The notes: generated by a model from the sequence alone, not told the origin. Shown: positions 30,082 through 39,595, counted from the first letter of the stretch. The stretch is DNA of 64,000 nucleotides from Paracoccus amoyensis (GCF_014490725.1 NZ_JACOQL010000001.1:558001-622000), one strand, 5' to 3'. A program made the numbers and translations.

Positions 30082-30540
30082 TCATGGCTGTTTTTTGTCC
30101 CATAGCGTAATTGTCTGCTCGGTGGTGGCATCCTGACCAGGATTCAACCAGACAGCACCATTGCTGCGCAGCACCTTTCCTTTCAAGCTGAACAAGATCC
30201 CCCCCGAAAAGCCCTTGTCACGTGCAAAATCGGACAAGGTGTCGGGTCCGTGAAGTCGGGTGATTTCCTCGGTCGTGATGAATCCGACATTCAGCAAGGC
30301 CCATTGAGCCCAGTACGAAACCTGAAGCATTTTCTGTGAGGTCAACGTGCTGACAAAGCTATCTGGAAAATTGCTCCAGACTTCCAACTCCTCGTGAATC
30401 ACGGTCGTTGGGAGTTCAAGAAGGTAACGGGCAGCATACAGGGTATGCTGAAAGCCAAAAGAAGCCATGGCTTCAAAAAGGCATTTTTGAACGTCCTCTA
30501 CGGTAACTGCGTCAATCAATCTTGAGATATGTGGCGCCAC
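30082..30540 (-). CDS. N-terminal fragment: autoinducer-binding domain of the split LuxR regulator
   Basis: This 152-residue frame carries the autoinducer-binding domain, recognisable by FEAMASFGFQHTLYAARYLL and ARDKGFSGGILFSLKGK, and ends shortly after the A-run with WDKKQP. A half-site similar to a lux box (ACCTGT, 30551-30556) lies upstream of its start. On its own it would lack DNA binding. The start is uncertain; 30540 is the longest frame. Confidence 0.55.
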   Translation of the reverse strand: MAPHISRLIDAVTVEDVQKCLFEAMASFGFQHTLYAARYLLELPTTVIHEELEVWSNFPDSFVSTLTSQKMLQVSYWAQWALLNVGFITTEEITRLHGPDTLSDFARDKGFSGGILFSLKGKVLRSNGAVWLNPGQDATTEQTITLWDKKQP

Positions 30541-30711
30541 ACTTCACCAAACCTGTAAACATTTAAAACCAGCTATAATAAGACGGCAGGGTCGAACTTT
30601 TGCCAAGCCCCAAGTTTGCAAGGCTCTTATTCCGGGAAGGTCTGGACCCGGCCGCCTTGGATATGCAAATGAAGTGCCGTGATCGATTCCAGCAGCAACA
30701 AGGGCTTACCC

Positions 30712-31308
30712 ATGAGCTTTGCCATCGCCATCGACGGACCTGCCGCTTCTGGAAAGGGGACGATTGCCCGGGCGCTGGCCGTTTATTTCGGGTTTCATCA
30801 CCTGGATACCGGTTTGCTTTATCGCGCCACAGGCGTCAGGGGGGGCGATCCGGTGCAGGCGGCGCAAAGCCTGACGGCCGAAGACCTGACCCGCGATGAC
30901 CTGCGCTCGGCCGGGGCTGGTCAAGCTGCCAGCCGGGTTGCTGCGATACCGGAAGTGCGGGCCGCCCTGTTCGATTTTCAGCGCCGTTTTGCCGCGCGGG
31001 AACCGGGTGCCGTCCTGGATGGCCGTGATATCGGCACGGTCATCTGCCCTGATGCGGAGGTAAAGCTGTATGTCATCGCTTCCGATGAAATTCGCGCACA
31101 GCGACGCGCCGCAGAATTGGGGGCGGACCCGGCAGAGATGCTGTTGCAACTGCAGGAACGTGACCGCCGCGACAGCGAACGTGCAACTGCGCCCTTGCGC
31201 CCAGCCGATGATGCCGTCGTTCTTGATACCAGCGATCTGGCGATAGATCAGGCGATTGCGATTGCGATCGAGATTGTCGACAAGGCGTGGAACCGTCGCT
31301 TGCTCTAG
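30712..31308 (+). CDS. cmk: (d)CMP kinase
   Basis: Cmk phosphorylates CMP and dCMP. The 198-residue protein has the P-loop GPAASGKGT at residues 9-17, LDTGLLYRA, the [18 protein letters not shown] segment and the lid [16 protein letters not shown]. It is about 30 residues shorter than E. coli Cmk, mainly in the CMP-binding insertion, as I recall for Rhodobacterales. AAGGG 7 nt upstream supports ATG 30712. In many relatives the order is aroA-cmk-rpsA; here both neighbours are different, so the locus has been rearranged. Confidence 0.93.
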   Translation: MSFAIAIDGPAASGKGTIARALAVYFGFHHLDTGLLYRATGVRGGDPVQAAQSLTAEDLTRDDLRSAGAGQAASRVAAIPEVRAALFDFQRRFAAREPGAVLDGRDIGTVICPDAEVKLYVIASDEIRAQRRAAELGADPAEMLLQLQERDRRDSERATAPLRPADDAVVLDTSDLAIDQAIAIAIEIVDKAWNRRLL

Positions 31309-31350
31309 CGATCGCGATCAGCAAATCTGTTGCGGCAAGGAGGACCAGCC

Positions 31351-32822
31351 ATGAATATCCAGACCCGCAGTCAATCGCCCGTTGCGGCACCTAATGGCGT
31401 TTTCATTGATAATGAATGGCGCCCCTCGGCCAGTGGGCAATTGTTGGACGTCATTGACCCGGCGACGGGGCAGGTTTTCACGCAGATTGCCGCCGGAAAT
31501 GCAGAAGATATCGACGCCGCCGTGCAGGCCGCGCGCCGTGCGCTGGCCGAGGAATGGGGGCGCATGTCCGCGACTGAACGCGGTCGCATCCTTTCCCGCG
31601 CATCCGTATTGGTGACCGAGGCCTTTGATGAACTGGCTGCACTGGAAGCCCGTGATTGCGGCAGCCGATATCTCAGGCGCGGGCCGACATCACGGCGACC
31701 GCCCGATATCTGGAGTTTTATGGTGGCGCTGCGGATAAGGTTCATGGCGACATGATCCCCTTTTCCGCGGGCTTTTTCGTCACGACAGAACACGTTCCGC
31801 ACGGTGTCACGGGTCATATCATCCCGTGGAATTATCCCGCACAAATGTTCGGGCGCACGATCTCTGCCGCGTTGGCGATGGGCAATGCCTGTGTTTTGAA
31901 GCCTGCCGAGGATGCCTGCCTGACGCCCATGCGCTTGTGTGAGATCCTGCGGGACGCGGGTCTGCCAGCCGGGGCGTTGAATTGCGTTCCCGGTCGCGGT
32001 GACGTGGCCGGAGCGGCGCTGTCGGCGCATCGCGGAATCGACTTCATCAGTTTCACCGGAAGCCCGCCCGTTGGCGTTGCGGTTCAGACATCGGCGGCGC
32101 AGAACCATATCGGCTGCACGCTGGAACTGGGGGGGAAATCCCCGCAGATCGTGTTTGAGGACGCCGATCTGGATGTGACCATGCCGATCGTGTTGAAGGC
32201 GATCACCCAAAATGCGGGACAGACCTGTTCGGCCGGGGCACGTCTGCTGGTTCAGGAAAGCATCGCGGATCGCGTGATCGAACGCCTGCGCACCGATTTC
32301 CCAAAACTGACCGCAGGGATGCAGGATGGCGATCACGATCTTGGCCCACTGATCAGCCCCAAGCAGAAGGCCCGGGTAGAGCGTTTTTGCCAACAGGCTG
32401 ATGCCGACGGTATTCCGCTGATTGCTGCGGGTCAAATCGCCGCCGATGCTGCGCCTGACGGGAATTTTGTCGCACCGCGAGCCTATGGTCCGGTGCCGCG
32501 CGATCACCTGCTGGCGCAGGAAGAGGTTTTTGGCCCGGTTCTGGCCCTGATGACCTTCAAGGATGAGGCGGACGCCATCGCTTTGGCCAATGATACTGAA
32601 TACGGATTGGTGGCCGGAGTCTGGTCGCGGGACGGCAGCCGGGCAATCCGTGTGGCGCGTCTGATCAAGGTCGGGCAGGTGTTCGTCAACGCCTATGGCG
32701 CGGGCGGCGGGATCGAATTGCCCTTTGGCGGAATGAAGAAATCCGGGCATGGTCGTGAAAAGGGCTTTGACGCGCTGTATGAATTTACGGCGACCCGCAC
32801 AATGGTCATCAAGCACGACTGA
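31351..32822 (+). pseudogene. Aldehyde dehydrogenase family gene with a single-base frameshift
   Basis: The gene starts at ATG 31351 with an AAGGAGG Shine-Dalgarno. The first frame runs with normal ALDH sequence to LAALEARDCG near 31665, then goes out of frame. The second frame (from about 31656 to the stop at 32822) continues with PISQARADITATARYLEF. Inserting one base at GGCAGCCG (expected GGCAAGCCG, residues G-K-P) restores about 491 codons. The rest is intact: HIIPWNYPAQM, TLELGGKSPQ with the general-base Glu, NAGQTCSAGAR with the catalytic Cys and PFGGMKKSGHGREKG. The substrate is unknown. It is either a recent pseudogene or a sequencing error. Confidence 0.85.
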
Positions 32823-32900
32823 CGACCTGGTTCAGGGGCTTGGCCAGATCACCTTCATTGTCAGCTCTCTGGACAGAGGCGAGCTTGACGACGTTGAAGC

Positions 32901-34598
32901 TCAGCCGGGGATAATCTCGAACTTGACCACATCGACCATGCCGCGATCTGTGATTTTCAGGGCAGGGATGACGGGCAGGGCGGTGAAGGTCAGTTGCAGG
33001 AACGGCTCTTCCAGCGTGACGCCAAGGCTATAGGCGGCTTCGCGCATTCGCGCCAATTGGTCGCGGACAGCCTCGAAGGGTTCAAGGCTCATCAGGCCGG
33101 CAACGGGCAGGGGCAGTTCGGCCAGTATCTTGCCGCCCTCCGCGACAACAAAACCGCCTTCGATTTCGGACAGACGATTCGCGGCCAGCGCCATATCGGA
33201 ATAATCCGCGCCCACCACGGCGATATTGTGATGGTCATGACAGACGGTAGAGGCGATCGCCCCGCGTCGAATTCCAAATCCATGGACGAAACCGGTGGCG
33301 ATATTGCCATTTTTGCCGTGTCGTTCAATGACAGCAATCCGCATCAGATCGCGTTCGGGATCGGGGCGTTTGTCGCCGTCCTGTGGTTGAATGTCCTTGC
33401 GCAGATGTTCGGTAATGATCTTGCCTTCCAGAATACCGATCACGTCGGTTTCCGTCCGGTTGCCGCTGCACCGGAAATCCTGGGCTTTCACCTGCGGCGC
33501 CTTGACTGACCCCCGACCCACCGGCGCAATGGTTTGCCGCGACGCAACAGCCTTGTCATCCGCAACGCGACCGCCGACGATGACCAACTGCGCGTTGCAA
33601 TCCTCCAGACTGTCCAGTGCAACGATATCCGCACGCAATCCAGGTGCGATCAGACCGCGATCCTTCAGCCCAAAGGCTTCTGCCGCAGATAGCGATGCCG
33701 CCCGATAGACCGACAGGGGCGAACATCCCTTTTGGATCAATCGCCGGATCATATAGTCCAGATGCCCGTGATCCGCGATATCAAGCGGGTTTCTGTCATC
33801 CGTGCATAGGCACATATAGGGGGCAGTCAGATCGGTCAGAACAGGCTGCAGCGCCTCAAGATCCTTGCTGACAGAGCCTTCGCGGATCAAGACTCGCATT
33901 CCCTTGCGCAGCTTTTCGGCAGCTTCCTCGGCTGTTGTCGCTTCGTGTTCGGTGCGAATTCCTGCGGCAATATAGGCGTTCAGATCGGTGCCGCGCAGTT
34001 GCGGGCAATGACCGTCTTTATGACCGCCTTCAAACAGGCGCAGCTTGGCCATGGCCGACGGATCGCGATGGATAACACCGGGATAATTCATGAACTCGGC
34101 CAACCCGATATTCGACGGATGGCCCATCACCTGCTGGAGATCTTCTGCCTCGATCCGCGCGCCAGAGGTTTCCATGTCGGTTGCGGGCACGCAGGAGGAA
34201 AGCTGCACGCGAAGATCCATCAACACATGTTCGGACGCCTGCTGAAAATAACGGATGCCGTCCAGCCCGATGACATTCGCAATCTCATGAGGATCGCATA
34301 TTGCTGTGGTGATCCCGCGTGGCGTGACACAGCGGTCAAATTCAAATGGCGTGACCAGACTGCTTTCGATATGCAGATGAGTGTCGATGAAGCCCGGCAC
34401 CAACGTCATGCCACTGACATCGATGACATGCTTGCCGTCATAGCTGGCCGCCACGCCCACGATCACATCATCACAGATCGCAACATCACCTTCGATCAGC
34501 GCGCCGGTGATCAGATCAAAGACACGACCACCACGCAAAACCAGATCAGCCGGTTCATCGCCTTTTGCCTGTGCGATGCGTTGTTCAAGATTGGCCAT
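32901..34598 (-). CDS. ade: Adenine deaminase
   Basis: Ade converts adenine to hypoxanthine and ammonia in purine salvage. The 565-residue amidohydrolase has the metal motif THLHIESS, the [11 protein letters not shown] block, the C-terminal [20 protein letters not shown] segment and the length of the two-domain Ade family. GGAGAAG upstream supports ATG 34598 (MANLEQR); the frame stays open for eight more codons. It is convergent with the broken aldehyde dehydrogenase. Confidence 0.94.
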   Translation of the reverse strand: MANLEQRIAQAKGDEPADLVLRGGRVFDLITGALIEGDVAICDDVIVGVAASYDGKHVIDVSGMTLVPGFIDTHLHIESSLVTPFEFDRCVTPRGITTAICDPHEIANVIGLDGIRYFQQASEHVLMDLRVQLSSCVPATDMETSGARIEAEDLQQVMGHPSNIGLAEFMNYPGVIHRDPSAMAKLRLFEGGHKDGHCPQLRGTDLNAYIAAGIRTEHEATTAEEAAEKLRKGMRVLIREGSVSKDLEALQPVLTDLTAPYMCLCTDDRNPLDIADHGHLDYMIRRLIQKGCSPLSVYRAASLSAAEAFGLKDRGLIAPGLRADIVALDSLEDCNAQLVIVGGRVADDKAVASRQTIAPVGRGSVKAPQVKAQDFRCSGNRTETDVIGILEGKIITEHLRKDIQPQDGDKRPDPERDLMRIAVIERHGKNGNIATGFVHGFGIRRGAIASTVCHDHHNIAVVGADYSDMALAANRLSEIEGGFVVAEGGKILAELPLPVAGLMSLEPFEAVRDQLARMREAAYSLGVTLEEPFLQLTFTALPVIPALKITDRGMVDVVKFEIIPG

Positions 34599-34711
34599 GT
34601 CTTCTCCTGCGTTTTTTGGCATCAGCCAATCTTATCGGAATGCCGTGATCCAGCGGAAAGAAGCAATAGTCTTGTTAGCTATTTGATATTGCAAACTAAT
34701 CAACCATTGCA

Positions 34712-34726
34712 TGTATTGTGTATACA
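34712..34726. promoter_or_regulatory. TGTAT-N5-ATACA palindrome (contains TGTATACA)
   Basis: TGTAT (34712-34716) and ATACA (34722-34726) are inverted, and TGTATACA (34719-34726) is itself a perfect palindrome, the core of many GntR-type operators. It lies 114 nt upstream of ade and 71 nt upstream of the VPLPA-CTERM gene in AT-rich DNA. Assignment to either gene is open. Confidence 0.3.
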
Positions 34727-34746
34727 TTTTTTACCGAGCGGCTCTG

Positions 34747-34780
34747 TTAATCAACGATTAAGGTTCATCAATCGTTGATT
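34747..34780. promoter_or_regulatory. CtrA-like box overlapping an 11-bp inverted repeat
   Basis: TTAA-N7-TTAA, the consensus of the cell-cycle regulator CtrA, is exact at 34747-34761. Overlapping it, AATCAACGATT (34749-34759) is repeated inverted at 34770-34780 with a 10-nt spacer, putting the half-sites two helical turns apart. The element ends 16 nt before the start of the VPLPA-CTERM gene. Confidence 0.5.
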
Positions 34781-34796
34781 CGGTGCAGATTTGTTT

Positions 34797-35408
34797 ATGG
34801 AGATTATGAGATCCGTATTTTTCTTAGCGGCAATGTTGTTAGCCGGATGTGTCGCCGGGGCTGCGAATGCTGCGACCTTTCATTATCGCCTGACCCATGA
34901 CCACACGCTGTTCAGCGATGTCAGCTCCTACACCGACACATCGGATGGCGATGTGTATCACGCTTCGTTATCGTCGGCTGATGACCCTTGGGGTCTACCG
35001 CTTTTGTTTGCGGGACTGACTGCCGGAAACAGCTATGATTTCCGTGCCGAAATCACTGACGATACGGTTGTCAGCTGCAGCATCGGGACGTTTGACTGCA
35101 AGCCCGCGTTTGATCCGTATTTCAGCTATACATCCACCACGCCGCTGATGTTTGGAGATGAACTTTTCCACGTCAGTTTCGGCGAGGCGAAGAGGGCCGC
35201 AAATTCGATGCTGGTGTCCGATGTGCATGATGGAAATTCTGCTGGCTTTTACATTCCGCAGGGCGCTGCAATGATCAATGTCAGAACGCGCAGCACCTAT
35301 TTCACGGTTTCGGAACCTGCCCCTGTGCCTTTGCCGGCTGGTATCGCGTTGCTGCCCGTCGGTCTTGCCGGACTTGCGGTTCTGCGGCGCAGAAAGCGGG
35401 CTGCCTGA
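34797..35408 (+). CDS. VPLPA-CTERM sorting-domain protein
   Basis: The 203-residue protein has an N-terminal signal sequence (MRSVFFLAAMLLAGCVAGAANA), a beta-rich extracellular part with two close cysteines (VVSCSIGTFDC), and a C-terminal tripartite sorting signal: VPLPAG at 177, a hydrophobic helix and an RRRKR tail. This is the Rhodobacterales form of the PEP-CTERM signal, processed by an exosortase at the cytoplasmic membrane, usually in connection with exopolysaccharide. The start may be ATG 34797 or ATG 34806 (GGAG just upstream of the latter). The passenger domain is not recognised. Confidence 0.82.
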   Translation: MEIMRSVFFLAAMLLAGCVAGAANAATFHYRLTHDHTLFSDVSSYTDTSDGDVYHASLSSADDPWGLPLLFAGLTAGNSYDFRAEITDDTVVSCSIGTFDCKPAFDPYFSYTSTTPLMFGDELFHVSFGEAKRAANSMLVSDVHDGNSAGFYIPQGAAMINVRTRSTYFTVSEPAPVPLPAGIALLPVGLAGLAVLRRRKRAA

Positions 35409-35513
35409 TCGAACAACCATCCTTGGGAGCATGTCAAACGCCCCTTCGGCTTATGGCTTGCCCTTCCTTCGAAGGCATGATTGCCTGACGAACGGCATCG
35501 GATGGAGGAGACC

Positions 35514-36320
35514 ATGACGCTGACAGCCGAGAATTTCCGTTCCTATTTCCGATCAGGCGGCAAGGCTGTGAACGGGTGGTGTGGTATTCCGTCTACTGTT
35601 ACTGCTGAAGCGATGGCGCGTGCCGGTTTCGACATGGTGACCGTGGATATGCAGCACGGTCTGGTCGATTTTCAAGTGACGTTGGAAATGCTGCAGGTCA
35701 TGGCTGTCAGCCCTGCGCCCAAGATCGTGCGTATCCCGTGGAATGAACCCGGGATTGCGATGAAGGTTCTGGATGCGGGGGCGACCGGCATCATCTGCCC
35801 GATGATCAACACTGCGGATGAAGCGCGGGCGTTGGTTCAGGCGACGCGCTATGCCCCTTTGGGTGCACGCAGTTTTGGGCCGCTGCGCGTGGGCAGCCTG
35901 TATCCGAACTATGTCGAACGTGCGAACGAGCTGGTGCAGGTTTTCGCGATGATCGAAACGGCCGAGGCGCTGGAAAATCGTGATGCGATCATGGCGGTCG
36001 AGGGGCTTTCGGGGGTCTATGTCGGGCCGTCCGACCTTGGTCTGTCGATGGGATATCCCCCTACGCTGATGCCAGAGGAACCGGCGGTTCTGGCGGCGAT
36101 TGCAGATATTCTGGCCTCGGCCCGCAAGGCCGGACTGACGGCGGGCATCCACTGCGGATCAGCGACGCGGGTGCATGAGGTTCTGGGGCAGGGCTTTGAT
36201 TTCGGTTCGCTTTCCTCCGATCTGGGCTTGTTTGCAGAGGCGCTGACCACAGGGTTGGAGGTGGCGCGCGAAGGGTCGCACGCCAAATCCGTCAAGGCTT
36301 CCAGTTCAGGAAGTTACTGA
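35514..36320 (+). CDS. HpcH/HpaI-family aldolase
   Basis: This 268-residue class II pyruvate aldolase resembles 4-hydroxy-2-oxoheptanedioate / 2-keto-3-deoxy-sugar aldolases. It shows MVTVDMQHGLVDF with the catalytic region, GATGIICPMINTADEA, ARSFGPLR, the metal ligands in MIETAEALEN and VGPSDLGLSMG. The true substrate is unknown. GGAGGAG precedes ATG 35514. It is convergent with hisH and overlaps its end by 29 nt. Confidence 0.88.
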   Translation: MTLTAENFRSYFRSGGKAVNGWCGIPSTVTAEAMARAGFDMVTVDMQHGLVDFQVTLEMLQVMAVSPAPKIVRIPWNEPGIAMKVLDAGATGIICPMINTADEARALVQATRYAPLGARSFGPLRVGSLYPNYVERANELVQVFAMIETAEALENRDAIMAVEGLSGVYVGPSDLGLSMGYPPTLMPEEPAVLAAIADILASARKAGLTAGIHCGSATRVHEVLGQGFDFGSLSSDLGLFAEALTTGLEVAREGSHAKSVKASSSGSY

Positions 36321-36921
36321 TCAGGCGCAGACCGACGCCTTGTGATTTTTCCGGGTGAAATTGGGTGCCAATGATGTTGTCGCGCCCAACCACGGCCGTC
36401 ACCGGATGGCCGTAATCGGCATGGGCCAGCAGATGTGCAGGGTCATTGACGCGGAACTGCCAGCTATGCACGAAATAAGCGTGATCGCCGGGATTGATCC
36501 CTTGCAGAACGGGATGAGGGCGGTCGATGACGAGTTCATTCCAGCCCATATGCGGCACTTTCAGATCGGGCGCGTCGATGGCCACCACCTCGCCCCCGAT
36601 CCAGTCAAGGCCGGCGGTTTCACGGTATTCGTGCCCGACCGTCGCCAGCATCTGCATGCCGACGCAGATGCCCATGAACGGCACCCCGCGGTTCAGAACC
36701 GCGTCACGCAAAGCCTCGGCCATGCCATCGACTTCGCCCAGTGCCGCGCGGCAGGCGGGAAAGGCACCATCGCCCGGCAGCACGATCCGGTCGGCTGTCA
36801 GGGCAACTTCGGGGTCCGAGGTCAGGATGATGTCAGCCCCGGCATCGCGGCCCATCAACTCGAACGCTTTATGCGCCGAATGCAGATTGCCGCTATCGTA
36901 ATCAATCAGCGCGAGGCGCAT
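36292..36921 (-). CDS. hisH: Imidazole glycerol phosphate synthase, glutaminase subunit HisH
   Basis: HisH releases ammonia from glutamine for HisF in histidine synthesis. The 209-residue class I amidotransferase has the nucleophile motif GICVGMQML and the C-terminal GTQFHPEKSQG with the catalytic His-Glu pair. Its ATG overlaps the hisB stop by 1 nt (TAATG). hisA and hisF do not follow, because an aldolase gene converges on its end. Confidence 0.95.
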   Translation of the reverse strand: MRLALIDYDSGNLHSAHKAFELMGRDAGADIILTSDPEVALTADRIVLPGDGAFPACRAALGEVDGMAEALRDAVLNRGVPFMGICVGMQMLATVGHEYRETAGLDWIGGEVVAIDAPDLKVPHMGWNELVIDRPHPVLQGINPGDHAYFVHSWQFRVNDPAHLLAHADYGHPVTAVVGRDNIIGTQFHPEKSQGVGLRLISNFLNWKP

Positions 36922-37508
36922 TACAGCGCCCCCTTGGTCGACGGCAGAACGCCCGCCATGCGCGGATCAGGCTCGACCGCTTCGCGCAGCGCGCGGGCAA
37001 CCGCCTTGAACGCGGCTTCGGCGATGTGGTGGCTGTTGATGCCGTCCAGCCGCGCGATGTTCAGGCTGATTCCGCCATGCGTGGACAGCGCCTGAAAGAA
37101 TTCGCGCACCAGTTCCGTGTCGAACGTGCCGATCTTCTGCGACGGAAATTCGACATTCCAGACCAGATAGGAACGACCGGACAAATCCAAAGCTGCGCGG
37201 ACAAGGGCATCATCCATCGCCAGCAGAAAATTGCCATAGCGACGGATACCCTTCTTGTCGCCAAGCGCCTTGACCAGCGCCTGACCGATGGCAATGCCGG
37301 TATCCTCGACCGTGTGGTGATCGTCGATATGCAGATCGCCATTGGCGCGGATGGTCATATCGATCAGCGAATGGCGCGACAGCTGATCCAGCATGTGATC
37401 AAAGAACCCCACACCCGTCTGGTTGTCGTATTGGCCGGTGCCATCAAGGTTCAGCGTCACCTCGATCTGCGTTTCAGCGGTGTTCCGGGTGATGGTTACG
37501 TCGCGCAT
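36921..37508 (-). CDS. hisB: Imidazoleglycerol-phosphate dehydratase
   Basis: HisB dehydrates imidazole-glycerol phosphate to imidazole-acetol phosphate. The 195-residue monofunctional enzyme has the duplicated metal motif: [17 protein letters not shown] and [15 protein letters not shown] 37508 has AAAGGA 7 nt upstream; the frame stays open to 37565 without homology. A 7-bp hairpin (37552-37572) lies in its 5' region. It is cotranscribed with hisH. Confidence 0.95.
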   Translation of the reverse strand: MRDVTITRNTAETQIEVTLNLDGTGQYDNQTGVGFFDHMLDQLSRHSLIDMTIRANGDLHIDDHHTVEDTGIAIGQALVKALGDKKGIRRYGNFLLAMDDALVRAALDLSGRSYLVWNVEFPSQKIGTFDTELVREFFQALSTHGGISLNIARLDGINSHHIAEAAFKAVARALREAVEPDPRMAGVLPSTKGAL

Positions 37509-37808
37509 TGGATTTCCTTTCATCGCCGTCCGCTTATAGGCCGTGGAGGATGCCGCGCCAAGCATGCGCGGCGATCATCACATATTAGCGAGGGATGGTG
37601 CCGTATTTGTCGTAATCGCGTCTGCAACTGTCGCGTTTTGCCCGCCTTTTTTCGCTTGGGTGGCGATTTTGAACAGAATGTGAAATACACGTCACCGCAG
37701 AAGCAAAATCTATATGGGGACATTCGCGAATGCGAGTGCGGCAGACCTGTTGGTCATGCCTTGGCGTAGCTTTCCCCTTCACTCAGTAACCGATTGCGAA
37801 AGGGACTT

Positions 37809-39542
37809 ATGGCACAGCAACCCAGAAATCCGATCCAAAAGGGACACAAGGGAAATCCCACCGATCGACGCCGTCAGGAAGAGGCCCTGCGCGGCAGGTA
37901 TGAACCTGAACCTGATCCCGCTGTGGAAGATATTCCGGCGCCGGAAGGTCCGACGGAAATCATCGAAACAGACTATCAGGTGGGGCAAGACAATATCGAG
38001 GGTAAAGCGCCTTTTGCCTTTGATATCCACAATCCAGTTTTCGGGATATCCGCGGGCGCGGTCATTTTGTTCACCGCTGCGACCCTGCTTTTCCCGGCAC
38101 AGCTTGGGCCCGTTTTCGAAGGGTTGCGTAACGGTCTGACCAGCAACCTCGACTGGTTCTTCCTTCTGTCAGGGAATGTTTTCGTGGTGCTGTGCCTTGG
38201 TCTGGTCGTATCGCCACTTGGCTCGATCCGTCTGGGCGGCCCGGATGCGACGCCGGATTTCAGCCTGACGGGCTGGTTCGCGATGCTGTTTGCTGCGGGC
38301 ATGGGCATCGGTCTGATGTTTTACGGCGTCAGTGAGCCGTTGGGCCATTTCGATGCCGCGCTTGCCGGTCCGACAGTTGAAAACGGTGTCCGCACCGACT
38401 GGGCGCCGCTTGACGGCGCAGCGGGCGATGAAATGGGCGCAAGACGTCTGGCGATGGCTGCGACGATCTTTCACTGGGGCCTGCATCCGTGGGCGATCTA
38501 CGCGGTTGTCGCACTGGCACTGGCGCTGTTTGCGTATAACAAAGGGCTTCCGCTGACGCTGCGTTCGGTCTTTTATCCGATCTTTGGCGAACGTGTCTGG
38601 GGCTGGCCGGGCCACATTATCGACGTTTTGGCGGTGCTGGCGACGCTGTTCGGTCTGGCAACATCGCTGGGCCTTGGTGCTGGGCAAGCCGCGGCGGGCT
38701 TCAATTTCCTGTTCGGTATTCCGAACACGATGACCACGATCGTCGTGCTGATCGTCATCATTACGGGCATTGCCACGATGTCGGTGGCCTTGGGCGTGGA
38801 AAAAGGCGTGAAGACCCTATCGGAAATCAATATGGTTCTGGCGGTCATCCTGCTGATCTTCGTCCTTGCCGTTGGCCCGACCATGTCGATCCTGACCGGA
38901 TTTTTCGGTAACCTTGTCACCTATGCGCGTGATATTGTCCCGCTGTCGAACCCGTTCGGACGCACCGATGACAACTTCCGTCAAGGCTGGACTGCGTTTT
39001 ACTGGGCCTGGTGGATCAGCTGGTCACCCTTTGTCGGCATGTTCATCGCGCGTGTGTCGCGCGGCCGCACCGTGCGTCAATTCCTGATCGGGGTGCTGAT
39101 CGTGCCCTCGCTGATCTCGATCCTGTGGATGACGGCGCTTGGCGGCACGGCAATCACCGTGACACTGGGCGGTTTCGAAGGGATTCGTGAAGCCGCACTG
39201 GAACTGCAACTGTTCCAAATGCTGTCGCAACTGCCGTTGACGCAGATCACCAGTCTGGTGGGCATCATTCTGGTCATCGTGTTCTTCGTGACCTCGTCCG
39301 ATTCCGGCTCGCTGGTGATCGATACGATTGCGGCGGGGGGCAAGGTGAACTCGCCCGTGCCGCAGCGGATCTTCTGGTGCACGTTCGAAGGGCTGGTCGC
39401 CATTGCCCTGTTGTGGGGGGGCGGACTGCTGGCCTTGCAGGCGATGGCCGTATCGACCGGCTTTCCGTTTACCATCGTGCTGTTGATGGCCTGCTGGGCG
39501 CTGCTGAAAGGCCTGCTGGGCGAAAGGCGAGAACTTGCCTGA
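37809..39542 (+). CDS. BCCT-family betaine/choline/carnitine transporter
   Basis: The 577-residue protein is a 12-helix BCCT carrier for quaternary ammonium osmolytes. Its glycine stretch AAGMGIGLMFYGVSEP matches the sodium-coupled betaine carriers such as BetP rather than the CaiT antiporter. The TM8 signature FYWAWWISWSPFVGMFIARVSRGRT and TSSDSGSLVIDTIA are present. An unusually long charged N-terminal extension (about 70 residues) may be a regulatory arm. ATG 37809 with AAAGGGA upstream is preferred over TTG 37794. Glycine betaine is the likeliest substrate. Confidence 0.9.
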   Translation: MAQQPRNPIQKGHKGNPTDRRRQEEALRGRYEPEPDPAVEDIPAPEGPTEIIETDYQVGQDNIEGKAPFAFDIHNPVFGISAGAVILFTAATLLFPAQLGPVFEGLRNGLTSNLDWFFLLSGNVFVVLCLGLVVSPLGSIRLGGPDATPDFSLTGWFAMLFAAGMGIGLMFYGVSEPLGHFDAALAGPTVENGVRTDWAPLDGAAGDEMGARRLAMAATIFHWGLHPWAIYAVVALALALFAYNKGLPLTLRSVFYPIFGERVWGWPGHIIDVLAVLATLFGLATSLGLGAGQAAAGFNFLFGIPNTMTTIVVLIVIITGIATMSVALGVEKGVKTLSEINMVLAVILLIFVLAVGPTMSILTGFFGNLVTYARDIVPLSNPFGRTDDNFRQGWTAFYWAWWISWSPFVGMFIARVSRGRTVRQFLIGVLIVPSLISILWMTALGGTAITVTLGGFEGIREAALELQLFQMLSQLPLTQITSLVGIILVIVFFVTSSDSGSLVIDTIAAGGKVNSPVPQRIFWCTFEGLVAIALLWGGGLLALQAMAVSTGFPFTIVLLMACWALLKGLLGERRELA

Positions 39543-39562
39543 AACAGTGGCGATATCCATCA

Positions 39563-39595
39563 GAACGGGCAGGGAAACCTGCCCGTTCTTGTTTT
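39563..39595 (+). terminator. Intrinsic terminator of the BCCT gene
   Basis: An 11-bp stem (GAACGGGCAGG with CCTGCCCGTTC) closes a GAAA tetraloop and is followed by TTGTTTT. It lies 20 nt after the stop. Confidence 0.85.

Larger units (their letters stand above)
29793..30540 (-). pseudogene. LuxR-family autoinducer-domain regulator split by a frameshift
   Basis: Read together, the two overlapping frames make a normal LuxR protein of about 249 codons: an autoinducer-binding domain (from 30540) and a GerE/LuxR helix-turn-helix (ending 29793). The break is at a run of six A on the minus strand (30091-30096): removing one A joins LWDK to NSHELKL in frame. So there is a one-base insertion, a +1 recoding site, or a sequencing error. 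The protein is a LuxR solo; no luxI is nearby. Residues usually contacting acyl-homoserine lactone (Trp, Tyr, Asp-Pro) seem to be replaced, so the ligand may differ or be lost. The HTH part looks intact. Confidence 0.75.

Noticed and set aside
30088..30098. Classical -1 slippery site (A AAA AAC) at the LuxR break
   Set aside because: The heptamer exists, but the frame change needed is +1, not -1, and A AAA AAC lies in the wrong reading phase, so standard -1 frameshifting cannot join the two domains.
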